From JBEKLJ01 sp050010255 (lineage in GTDB: Bacteria; Acidobacteriota; Terriglobia; Bryobacterales; Bryobacteraceae), in assembly GCA_050010255.1 (NCBI GenBank), contig JBEKLJ010000065.1:1-21940 (forward strand): a stretch of 21,940 bases of DNA, read 5' to 3'. The position numbers and the translations under genes are program-made. Position 1 is the first letter of the stretch. Every line of letters begins with the position of its first letter. Positions 15,308-21,940 of this stretch are shown here, one piece after another. A model generated the notes under the pieces. That model was not told the DNA's origin and ran no database searches. It worked only from the letters and a program-made list of their open reading frames with translations.

Positions 15308-15945
15308 TTACCCGCGGGTGGCCTTGCGCCGGAGCGCGAAGGCCACCAGGATCCCCGAGCCGAGCAACGTCCAGGTGGCCGGTTCCGGTATCGCCCCCCC
15401 GCCAGGGCCCAGGATCTGGAATGCCGACGCGCACGTGCCCCAGGTACCAAAAGTGACAAGATAGCAGTCGTTGGGTGAGATGTTGCCCCGAGCGCTCTCC
15501 CAGACGTCAATGCCTGGACCGTTATTGATGTTCCAGAAGGCCGCTCCGCCGTTCGTGACGACCGCATTTTGGAGGGTGAGATAATACGTCGCGGCGGCAA
15601 GATTGAGGTCCGGGAAGGAGAACGTCGAGCTAAACACGGGGTAGACGCCATCCGCCAGACCGCCTAGGGGCGTGCTGCTAAGGGCGGCCCCGGCGCCGGA
15701 ATCGAGGGAATTGCCGTAGGGCGCAGTCCCGATCGACCAATCGACGTTGGTGATTGTGGACCCGTAGGATAGCCACACCCCGAAGTTCACTCCATTTACC
15801 GTGGCGGCCGAGGTGAGGGTGAAGGAGTCGGAAACTATATAGCCGCCGTTGATCGTCGGTAGTTGTCAAATACGACCCCTGCCGTAGCCGGGACCGTCAA
15901 GATCACGAGCGAGAGCGCGATTAGCGCGAGCGAGTGGTTTTTCAC
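15308..15945 (-). pseudogene. PEP-CTERM exported protein, interrupted by an apparent 1-base deletion
   Basis: Start GTG 15943-15945 with GGAAAGGA upstream. The signal peptide is VKNHSLALIALSLVILTVPATAG, then VVFDN. That frame then stops at a TAG. With one base added between 15862 and 15863 the reading becomes VFDN-LPTINGGYIVSDSFTLTS and continues in the 160-residue frame to the TAA at 15308. The total of 638 nt is one base short of 213 codons. The C-terminus has the PEP-CTERM sorting signal: PEP in IPEPATWTLLGSG, a hydrophobic helix, then ALRRK. Such proteins are cut and sorted by an exosortase, usually with exopolysaccharide production. The mature part is rich in Gly/Ser/Asn and beta strands (about 190 residues) and has no recognised domain. 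Real decay and sequencing error are both possible. Confidence 0.8.
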
Positions 15946-15970
15946 AAGACCGTCCTTTCCTCGATGAAAG

Positions 15971-15979
15971 ATCTTAGCA
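15971..15979 (-). promoter_or_regulatory. Extended -10 promoter of the PEP-CTERM gene
   Basis: The minus strand reads TGCTAAGAT. The predicted start near 15964 leaves a leader of about 19 nt that carries GGAAAGGA at a normal distance from the GTG at 15945. The fit of promoter, ribosome site and start supports the upstream start of this broken gene. Confidence 0.5.
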
Positions 15980-16445
15980 CGGTGTTAGGGGCAGCGCACG
16001 ACTTTCCAGCCTCATACATCGGGTAAGGGATACTATCCAGGATTTCCATTTTGCCATCCTGGCCCGGTGTCGATTGTACATCCAACCGCCTTCATTGGAG
16101 CCGCTTGTCTCTTTTTTTCATCCCGAGCGACTCCGCCGACCCAGGAAGGGGCCAACCCTGGCTCCTCCGGGTAGGTGAAAGCCTGGAAGTGCCTCATTCT
16201 AAGCGATTCCCTAGACAGCTCTCGGTCCCCTTCCTCCTTCGCTCGGTTTGCTTCCTCTTCGCCGCCGCACCCCATCCGGCAGGCACCGGCAGAGCCTCAA
16301 TCCGCCACACCATGCTTCCAGACAGGAGCCGTGCTAGATGGCTCTGGGGCCCGCATCAACCAGTAGTAACGGGCATGGTTCATCAATCGCCTGCGTCTTC
16401 CTGAGCCGCTGCTGCAAGACTCGTCAGCGAGACTTCTCGATCCTT
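15980..16445. other. Long intergenic region without a supported gene
   Basis: About 470 bp between the dacB 3' end and the PEP-CTERM promoter, both on the minus strand. Open frames exist on both strands but lack a ribosome site, known motif or natural composition. Visible structure: CCAGGAT (16037-16043) pairs with ATCCTGG (16056-16062) around a 12-nt loop, and a run of seven T occurs near 16110. Composition is less GC-rich than the genes around it. Confidence 0.5.
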
Positions 16446-16490
16446 GTGGCTAGCACCCGCGTGGCTAGCACCCGTGAGGCTAGCGCCTAC
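16446..16490. repeat. Three 15-bp tandem repeats at the dacB stop codon
   Basis: Units GTGGCTAGCACCCGC (16446-16460), GTGGCTAGCACCCGT (16461-16475) and GAGGCTAGCGCCTAC (16476-16490). The third unit contains the dacB stop codon (16487-16489). Each unit holds a GCTAGC palindrome. The 15-bp length preserves reading frame. Confidence 0.85.
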
Positions 16491-17929
16491 TCCGCCAGCG
16501 CCAGCGCAATCCGGTCGATCACCCGCCGGATCTCCTCCGCGGGGCAGTTGTAGTTGTTCACGAAGATAGAGAAGACAACTGTCCCGCGGCTTTGCGACAC
16601 CGCGTAGCCGGAGAGCGCCGAGGCGTGGTTGAGCGTCCCCGTCTTGGCATGGATGCGCCGCGCCACCGCGCTGCCGCCGAAGCGGTCGGCGAGCGTTCCG
16701 TCCTTGCCGCCGGTGGCCAGCAGCGACATCCAGGCCTCGCGCCGCTCGGATCGGTGCATCTGGAGCAGCAGTTTTACCATGGCGCCGGGGCTTGTCAGGT
16801 TGCGCTCGGAAAGCCCCGAGCCATCGCTCAGGCGAACCTCGCCGCCGGTCACGCCGGCCTCGACCAGGAACCCTTGCAGCATCTCGAGCGCGCTATGCAG
16901 ACTGACCACGACGCGCGGCGAACGCGCCGCCTCGCGCAGCACCAGTTCGGCGTACAGGTTCAGGCTCTTCTTCTCCATGTCGCGCAGCAGCTCGATGAGG
17001 GGCGGTGAATCGCGCCGCGCCAGCTCGACTCCCCACGCCGGCAGAGGGGCCTCTGTCGCTGGCTGCTCCGCGTTGCCGGCGGCCTGGTTGGCGTAGCGGT
17101 GCCGCGCCACCGGCCGGCCCGTGATCGCGATGCCGCGCCGCGTGAGCGCGTCGTGGAAGGCGATGGCGGCATACAGCGCCGGCTCGTCGATGGCGATGGT
17201 GCGGCTGAGCTGACTCGGCGCGGTCATCGATCCCCACAGCCGCACCTGCCGGGATCCGACCAGCCGCTCCAGTTTGACGCCCTCCTGCGGCCCCGGGCCG
17301 GCCCGCACGCGATTGTCGATGGCGTAATATTCCACCGGCGGGATCACGAACACCGAAGCCGTCCTGCCCACAGCCAGCAGCCGCAGAGCCACGGCGTTGC
17401 CGTTCACCGTCAGCGCGCTCACCGGAGCGCCGTAGTCCAGGATGGTGTCGTCCTGCTCCCAACCTTGCGGGTACGGCTCCCAGACGTAGGCCGTGTCGTC
17501 GCCCACGACGTCGCCCTCGATGCGCCTGACGCCCGCGGCGGCTACCTGATCGGCAAGCCAGTCCAGCCCTTGTGCGTTGTCAACGCCCAGCGTCGGGTCG
17601 CCGCCGCCCACCAGCCGGATTTCACCGCGCACCCGGCCGGCCTCATCCGGCGCCCGCTCGGCCAGCACCGTGGTGCGGAAGCGGTAGTCCGGCCCCAGGC
17701 GCGCCAGCGCCGTTGCCGCCGTGAATAGCTTCGTGTTCGAGGCGGGAACGAAGAGCCGCTCCGGGTTGAGCTGGAAGAGCGCGCGGCCGCTGGCCACCTG
17801 CCGCGCCTCGATGCCCCACAGCGCGCGCCGCACCGCCGGCGAGCCATCCAGCAGCCGCTCGATCCGCCGTCGCAGGGTCTGCGCGGGGGCCAGAGACACC
17901 GGGATCAGCAGCAGAGCAATCCAGCGCAT
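16487..17929 (-). CDS. dacB: D-alanyl-D-alanine carboxypeptidase/endopeptidase, PBP4 type (S13)
   Basis: 480 residues, close to E. coli PBP4 (477). A signal peptide ends near LAPAQ. The three active-site motifs of S13 enzymes are present: SNTK at 64-67 (nucleophile Ser64 and Lys67), SLN at 322-324 and KTG at 429-431. RLVGGGDPTL, VNGNAV and LSDGSGLSERN are further family marks, the last typical of PBP4. It trims the terminal D-Ala and cleaves peptide cross-links of peptidoglycan in the periplasm during growth and recycling. The gene starts 24 bp from the divergent gene at 17954, so the promoters overlap. All catalytic residues are intact. Confidence 0.95.
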   Translation of the reverse strand: MRWIALLLIPVSLAPAQTLRRRIERLLDGSPAVRRALWGIEARQVASGRALFQLNPERLFVPASNTKLFTAATALARLGPDYRFRTTVLAERAPDEAGRVRGEIRLVGGGDPTLGVDNAQGLDWLADQVAAAGVRRIEGDVVGDDTAYVWEPYPQGWEQDDTILDYGAPVSALTVNGNAVALRLLAVGRTASVFVIPPVEYYAIDNRVRAGPGPQEGVKLERLVGSRQVRLWGSMTAPSQLSRTIAIDEPALYAAIAFHDALTRRGIAITGRPVARHRYANQAAGNAEQPATEAPLPAWGVELARRDSPPLIELLRDMEKKSLNLYAELVLREAARSPRVVVSLHSALEMLQGFLVEAGVTGGEVRLSDGSGLSERNLTSPGAMVKLLLQMHRSERREAWMSLLATGGKDGTLADRFGGSAVARRIHAKTGTLNHASALSGYAVSQSRGTVVFSIFVNNYNCPAEEIRRVIDRIALALAE

Positions 17930-17941
17930 CGCAACCCGGAT

Positions 17942-17947
17942 TATACT
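17942..17947 (+). promoter_or_regulatory. -10 element giving a probably leaderless transcript
   Basis: TATACT lies 6 nt before the ATG at 17954, so a normal start site would fall on the ATG. No Shine-Dalgarno precedes the ATG. No good -35 is seen at the usual distance. The same 6-nt spacing is seen for lexA. Confidence 0.4.
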
Positions 17948-17953
17948 TCAGGC

Positions 17954-18637
17954 ATGTTAGCCATCTGGCGCTCGGCTGCGGTCGTGCTGGTCTGGGCTGC
18001 CGCCGCTTCGGCGCAGCACGGTACCACGCCCAAGCCGGCGGCGGAGGGCTATGCGGTACGGGTTGAGGCGGGCCCGTCCACGGTTGCCGCCGGGTATTTG
18101 GTGCACACCGTCGCCAGCGCTGGCCAAAGCTTCCTCGTTCCGGAGCATCTGGTCGTCGAGGTGGCTGTGTATCCCGCCAAGGGGCAGAGGCCGGTCTTCT
18201 CCAGCGGCCTGTTCACGCTGCGCATCAACGCGAAGAAGGAGGAGCTGTCCCCGCAGGCGCCGGGCATGGTGGCGGCCTCGCTGAAGTACTCCGACTGGGA
18301 GCGGCGGCGCAACACGGAGGTCAGCGTAGGCGCCGGTGATGGAGCCATCATCCTGGGACGGCCGCACCCCGCCGAGCGCTTTCCCGGCGACCGGCGGCCC
18401 GCCGAGACGACGGGCGGGCAGGCCCCGCGCGTGGAGACGCGCCGGACGAACCAGTCCGGCGAGCCCGCGCTCGAGGCCGCCGAAGCCGTTCAGGAGTGGG
18501 CATTTCCGGATGGCGAATGCGCGGGGCCTGTCAGCGGGTTCCTGTATTTCGCTTACAACGGCAAACCAAAGTCGATCCGCTCGCTCGAGTTGATCCTTCA
18601 CCGAGGCGAGGAGCGCACCATCCTGAAGCTGTTCTGA
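17954..18637 (+). CDS. Secreted protein of unknown function
   Basis: 227 residues with a signal peptide (MLAIWRSAAVVLVWAAAASA, then QHGTT). The N-terminal part of the mature protein is beta-rich (YAVRVEAGPSTVAAGYLVHTV, FLVPEHLVVEVAVYPAKG, FSSGLFTLRINAKK). A Pro/Arg/Glu-rich linker of about 60 residues follows (from about 135). A short C-terminal piece reads WAFPDGECAGPVSGFLYFAYNGKPKSIRSLELIL. The FPDG..C..PVSGFLYF segment looks like a conserved strand pair in uncharacterised acidobacterial exported proteins; I know no function. Divergent from dacB, so a cell-envelope role is plausible. Convergent with the MFS gene 32 bp away. Confidence 0.7.
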   Translation: MLAIWRSAAVVLVWAAAASAQHGTTPKPAAEGYAVRVEAGPSTVAAGYLVHTVASAGQSFLVPEHLVVEVAVYPAKGQRPVFSSGLFTLRINAKKEELSPQAPGMVAASLKYSDWERRRNTEVSVGAGDGAIILGRPHPAERFPGDRRPAETTGGQAPRVETRRTNQSGEPALEAAEAVQEWAFPDGECAGPVSGFLYFAYNGKPKSIRSLELILHRGEERTILKLF

Positions 18638-18669
18638 GGCGCCGGTCGCACGGCAGCGCGCCGCCGGTG

Positions 18670-19893
18670 CTACGCCGCCGCGTCCTTGCGCTCGCGGAAT
18701 CTTGCCTCGGCCCAGATCAGCACCAGCAGCAAAAAGACCATGAGCGTGCCGAGCAGCGGCAGTAGCATCACCACGCCGATGCCGAACTGGTCCGACAGCA
18801 GCCCCAGCGACCACGGCGCCAGCAGCCCGCCCGTCAGCGCGAAGGAGAAGACCGCGTTGAAGAAAGCGGGATGGTAGTGCGGGAAGCGCCCGCCCATGCG
18901 CTCCACCACCAGCGGATAGACCGAAGCGAACCCCCCGCCCACCATCAAGATGCCCACCACGGCGCCGAAGCGGTTGTCGGTGGCCATCAGAATCGTGCAC
19001 CCGAACAACGCGGCCAGCACGCTGGCGCCGAGCATCCGGCGGCGGCCCACCGACCCCAGAACCGAGAACACCACGAAGCGCCCCGTCAGCAGCGCCAGCC
19101 AGTAGGCCGTCAGCATCACCAGTGCTGAGGCCGGGCTGATCCCCAGCCGCTGCACCAGGTAGAGCGGCAGCCAGCCCGCCAGCGACCATTCGTTGCCGAA
19201 CTGGAAGAACAGCAGCAGCGCGAACAGCACGGCGGCCGGGCGCTTGAGCTGCGTCAAGGCCTGCCCGAGCGTGGGATAAAACACCTCCGGTCCCGCCACG
19301 AACCTAGTCCGCGCGTACATCACCAGGAACAGAGCGGGCAGGAGCGCCAGGAACAACAGAATCGTCGTCACCGAGTAGGCGTAGAACGTCCCCGCCACCA
19401 GCGCCGTCATGGTGATGCATCCGGCGCCCATCAGCGCGCCCGCCAGGTTGATTGTCGCCGCGGGATCCTGGCGGTAGAGAGGGGTGAGTGCCTGGAAGAT
19501 GGCCGTATTCAGCAGGGCCGCGGCGCACCCGAGGAAAAACACGCCCCCGATCCGCCACCAGGGGGATACACCCGGCGGCAGCAGCGCCAGGTAGGCAAAC
19601 ACCACGCAGACCAGCCCACAGGCCGTGGCCAACTGGATTTCGACCCGCCGGAAGCGGAAGAACCGGCCGGCCGCCAGTGTGGCCCCGATTCCCAAGTTCA
19701 TGCTCAGGAAGTGGTTCCCCACCACAATGAAGTCTTCGTTCAGGTGGTGCCGCCAGACCGGCAGGATGACCCCCAAGAACGAAAACAGCAGCCCGGAGAG
19801 GAAAAACGCAGCCAGTGCCTTCCGTGCCAGCCCGGCCTGGAACGCGGGATGGGGGGCGGCGGAGGATCCGGTTGCCGAAGCCATTCCGGTCAT
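18670..19893 (-). CDS. Major facilitator superfamily transporter
   Basis: 407 residues, about 12 hydrophobic helices in two six-helix halves with a loop at about 205-225 (RFVAGPEVFYPTLGQALTQLKR). GRFFRFRRVEIQ sits where the MFS loop 2-3 motif is expected, and SVLGSVGRRRMLGAS in the second half matches the loop 8-9 version. FFQFGNEWSLAGWLPLYLV resembles the FucP-like sugar and related MFS carriers. The substrate is unknown. The start has GAGGAG about 6 nt upstream of ATG (MTGMASATG). No neighbour indicates a substrate. Secondary transport across the inner membrane is secure; the subfamily is not. Confidence 0.88.
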   Translation of the reverse strand: MTGMASATGSSAAPHPAFQAGLARKALAAFFLSGLLFSFLGVILPVWRHHLNEDFIVVGNHFLSMNLGIGATLAAGRFFRFRRVEIQLATACGLVCVVFAYLALLPPGVSPWWRIGGVFFLGCAAALLNTAIFQALTPLYRQDPAATINLAGALMGAGCITMTALVAGTFYAYSVTTILLFLALLPALFLVMYARTRFVAGPEVFYPTLGQALTQLKRPAAVLFALLLFFQFGNEWSLAGWLPLYLVQRLGISPASALVMLTAYWLALLTGRFVVFSVLGSVGRRRMLGASVLAALFGCTILMATDNRFGAVVGILMVGGGFASVYPLVVERMGGRFPHYHPAFFNAVFSFALTGGLLAPWSLGLLSDQFGIGVVMLLPLLGTLMVFLLLVLIWAEARFRERKDAAA

Positions 19894-20019
19894 TGTACTC
19901 CTCTAGTGCTGGCTGGGGTCCCAAAACCCATACGTCGTACTTGGCAGATACGGAAAATCGTAAAGTGCGACGGGTCGATTACCTATCTTTTCTATGACTT
20001 AGCTTTGGAAAACCGAGTG

Positions 20020-20124
20020 CTCAAAGTTCAGTGGGGTCGTCAGAGGTCTCTGATCGCTTTGAGGGGGCAGTTGCCTCTTCGCCATTTCTTTCCAGACCCC
20101 GCGTCAGAGCGGGGTTTCTTTTTT
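20020..20124 (+). ncRNA. Structured leader or small-RNA candidate ending in an intrinsic terminator
   Basis: No gene reads into the terminator at 20094-20124 from the plus strand: the MFS gene is on the other strand. Upstream are the outer stem CTCAAAG (20020-20026) / CTTTGAG (20057-20063), an inner hairpin TCAGA-GGTC-TCTGA (20040-20053), and GAGGGGGC-AGTT-GCCTCTTC (20061-20080). GGGGTC (20033-20038) can pair with GACCCC (20095-20100), which would open the terminator. This fits a regulated leader of the hydrolase gene or a free-standing sRNA. The 5' end is unknown and may lie anywhere from 19900. I could not match it to 6S, SRP or a known riboswitch. Confidence 0.4.
20094..20124 (+). terminator. 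Rho-independent terminator
   Basis: Stem ACCCCGC (20096-20102) / GCGGGGT (20109-20115), loop GTCAGA, extended by G95-T116 and A94-T117, followed by TTCTTTTTT. Strong, with direction on the plus strand. It lies 63 nt before the hydrolase ATG. Confidence 0.85.
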
Positions 20125-20170
20125 CCCGGCGTTTCGAGGCTGCGGCCTCCCCCTGTTCCGGGCCGTGCGC

Positions 20171-20176
20171 TACAAT
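20171..20176 (+). promoter_or_regulatory. -10 candidate for the hydrolase gene
   Basis: TACAAT lies 11 nt before the ATG at 20188. A start near 20183 would leave a leader of only about 5 nt, and there is no Shine-Dalgarno. No clear -35 is seen. If real, the hydrolase has its own promoter downstream of the terminator and the upstream RNA is independent. Confidence 0.35.
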
Positions 20177-20187
20177 GTGGTCCTTTC

Positions 20188-21201
20188 ATGCCGGGCATTT
20201 ACGCTCGCTGGATGGACCACTGGGAGAGCCGCCGGGCCGAGCGCGACTCCAACCGCGTGGTCCGACCCCTGGAGTGGGGCCTGGACTGGCTCGGCCTCAC
20301 CGGCGCGGACTCGCCCCTGGACGGGCTGCGGCAATACGCAGCGGCCGCCGTCGCGGCCTCCGACTCCTTCTTCTCCTACGAGCGGCCGCGGGACTTCCGG
20401 CTGGAAGGCTCGCACCTGGCGTTCACCAGCCCGCTTGAGACGCGCTATCCGGAGAACAACACCGTTCATGCCGAGTACTTCCCGAGTCCCCGCTCGCGCG
20501 GGCGGGCCATCCTGGTTCTGCCGCAGTGGAACGCCGATGCGCACAGCCTCATCGGCCTGTGCCGGCTGCTGAACCGCTTCGGCCTGGCAGCGCTGCGCAT
20601 GAGCCTGGCCTACCACGGCCCCCGCAAGCCCGCCGAGACCCAGCGCGCCGACTATCACGTCTCCAGCAACCTCGGCCGCACGATTCATGCCGGGCGACAA
20701 TCGGTCATCGACGCCCGCGCCTGCCTGGACTGGCTGGAAGGGCAGGGCTACACGCGGCTGGGCATGCTCGGCATCAGCCTGGGCTCGTGCATGGCGTTCA
20801 TTGCCGCCCTGCACGACGCGCGCGTGCGTGTCGCCGTTCTAAACCACATCTCGACCTGGTTTGGCGACGTGGTCTGGACCGGCCTCTCCACCCGGCACGT
20901 CCGCCAGGGTTTCGGCGATTCCCTCAGCCAGGATGAGCTGCGCGAGTGCTGGACCCCGATCAGCCCCGCCAGCTACTTCTGCCGCCTGAGGGGCCGTCAG
21001 CTGGCGTCGCTGCTCATCTGGGCGCGGTACGACACCAGCTTCTTGCCGGGATTCTCGCGCCAGGTCCTCCGGGCATACCGTGAGAGCGGCGCGCCGCACC
21101 AGGTCCTCTGCCTGCCCTGCGGTCACTACACCACCGGCGCCTTCCCCTTCAAGTGGTTGGATGGCCTGGCTATGTGCCGCTTCGCGGCGAAGAGATTGTA
21201 G
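20188..21201 (+). CDS. Alpha/beta hydrolase, ABHD18-like
   Basis: 337 residues from MPGIYARWMD. Longer open frame upstream to 19711 runs through the terminator and a divergent gene and is rejected. The nucleophile elbow is GISLGS with Ser197. The likely acid is Asp282 (WARYDTSFLP) and the base His313 (CGHYTTG). The chain AILVLPQWNADAHS, then LRMSLAYHGPRKP, fits the ABHD18 family (PF09752-type), a group of serine hydrolases with ill-defined substrates. There is no signal peptide, so it is probably cytoplasmic. Downstream is a convergent nucleotide-sugar enzyme. An intact triad suggests an active esterase or lipase-like enzyme; the substrate is unknown. Confidence 0.85.
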   Translation: MPGIYARWMDHWESRRAERDSNRVVRPLEWGLDWLGLTGADSPLDGLRQYAAAAVAASDSFFSYERPRDFRLEGSHLAFTSPLETRYPENNTVHAEYFPSPRSRGRAILVLPQWNADAHSLIGLCRLLNRFGLAALRMSLAYHGPRKPAETQRADYHVSSNLGRTIHAGRQSVIDARACLDWLEGQGYTRLGMLGISLGSCMAFIAALHDARVRVAVLNHISTWFGDVVWTGLSTRHVRQGFGDSLSQDELRECWTPISPASYFCRLRGRQLASLLIWARYDTSFLPGFSRQVLRAYRESGAPHQVLCLPCGHYTTGAFPFKWLDGLAMCRFAAKRL

Positions 21202-21221
21202 GGCGGCTCTCCAGAGCCGCC
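21202..21221 (+). terminator. Hairpin directly after the hydrolase stop codon
   Basis: GGCGGCTC-TCCA-GAGCCGCC begins at the base after the TAG (21199-21201). Stem 8 bp, tetraloop, no T-run. A probable 3'-end hairpin, or part of a dispersed repeat. Confidence 0.5.
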
Positions 21222-21243
21222 GCCGAGCCTCCAGGCCCGGCGG

Positions 21244-21288
21244 GGGGTCGATCATGATCGACCCGTACGGGTCGATCATGATCGACCC

Positions 21289-21289
<1 letters not shown>
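21244..21289. repeat. Two tandem 20-bp palindromes forming a 46-bp palindrome
   Basis: Identical 20-bp palindromes, half-site GGGTCGATCA, occupy 21245-21264 and 21269-21288, separated by GTAC. The whole array is itself palindromic over 46 bp. It reaches into the stop codon of the minus-strand gene (21289-21291). The GATCATGATC core and CCC/GGG flanks match the palindrome at 4036-4063. A bidirectional terminator or a protein-binding array. Confidence 0.8.

Positions 21290-21940
<651 letters not shown>

Noticed and set aside
16296..16383. Minus-strand 28-codon peptide with a Pro-rich end, considered as a RiPP precursor
   Set aside because: No clear ribosome site and no RiPP-modifying enzyme nearby.
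16033..16404. Open frames on both strands (80 and 117 residues) in the long gap
   Set aside because: No ribosome site, motif or natural composition; probably chance.
17957..19189. 410-residue minus-strand open frame
   Set aside because: Overlaps the secreted protein in antisense and the MFS gene in another frame; no start signal or motif.
19894..20093. Possible 6S RNA or tRNA-like gene
   Set aside because: I could not form the 6S central bubble or a cloverleaf; only the 3' part with the terminator is supported.
19711..20187. Upstream extension of the hydrolase frame
   Set aside because: It crosses the intrinsic terminator and the 5' end of the divergent MFS gene; homology starts only after 20188.

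Overview
The window is GC-rich and looks like Acidobacteriota, probably the Bryobacterales / Candidatus Solibacter lineage. The best marker is the C-terminus of the large secreted protease at 6972-10259. It ends in the roughly 230-residue beta-rich domain known from Solibacter usitatus secreted proteins (TIGR03437-type). A DUF2934 protein, a PEP-CTERM protein and an LptD homologue fit a Gram-negative (diderm) acidobacterium. These are chromosomal housekeeping and envelope genes. I see no rRNA, tRNA, CRISPR array, phage or intact insertion sequence.

Layout. 1-1016 (-) is the 5' part of lptD (outer-membrane LPS assembly). It is followed divergently by a zinc-ribbon/RDD membrane protein (1031-1864) and a small DUF2934 protein (2024-2311). 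The DUF2934 gene is bracketed by two 65-bp direct repeats, and the second repeat is one arm of a 176-bp palindromic MITE-like element. lexA (2620-3249, -) diverges from a small secreted protein (3461-3799). A hairpin-rich intergenic stretch then precedes the convergent tldD-tldE pair (4088-6901, -) and the 1095-residue subtilase (6972-10259, -). On the plus strand follow thiE and two overlapping or abutting APC-family permeases (10334-14121), which look like one operon.

14190-16490 reads as less GC-rich than its flanks. It holds a two-gene cassette coupled by an ATGA overlap and a PEP-CTERM gene. Two of these three genes carry an apparent single-base deletion, and correcting it restores a sensible protein in each case. 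dacB (PBP4-type, -), a divergent secreted protein, an MFS transporter (-), a leader/ncRNA-like stretch with a classical intrinsic terminator, an ABHD18-like hydrolase (+) and a partial UDP-sugar pyrophosphorylase (-) complete the window.

Functional themes are envelope and cell wall (lptD, dacB, the UDP-sugar enzyme, PEP-CTERM), proteolysis (TldD/E, subtilase, LexA self-cleavage) and small-molecule uptake (two APC permeases, MFS). The less ordinary content is non-coding: a repeat family that begins inside the TAG stop codons of several genes, GATCATGATC-centred palindromes at two 3' ends, a probable leaderless lexA with an inverted-repeat operator candidate, and the structured RNA candidate at about 20020-20124. 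No complete new multi-gene system is evident; the strongest novelty candidates are these repeat and RNA elements.
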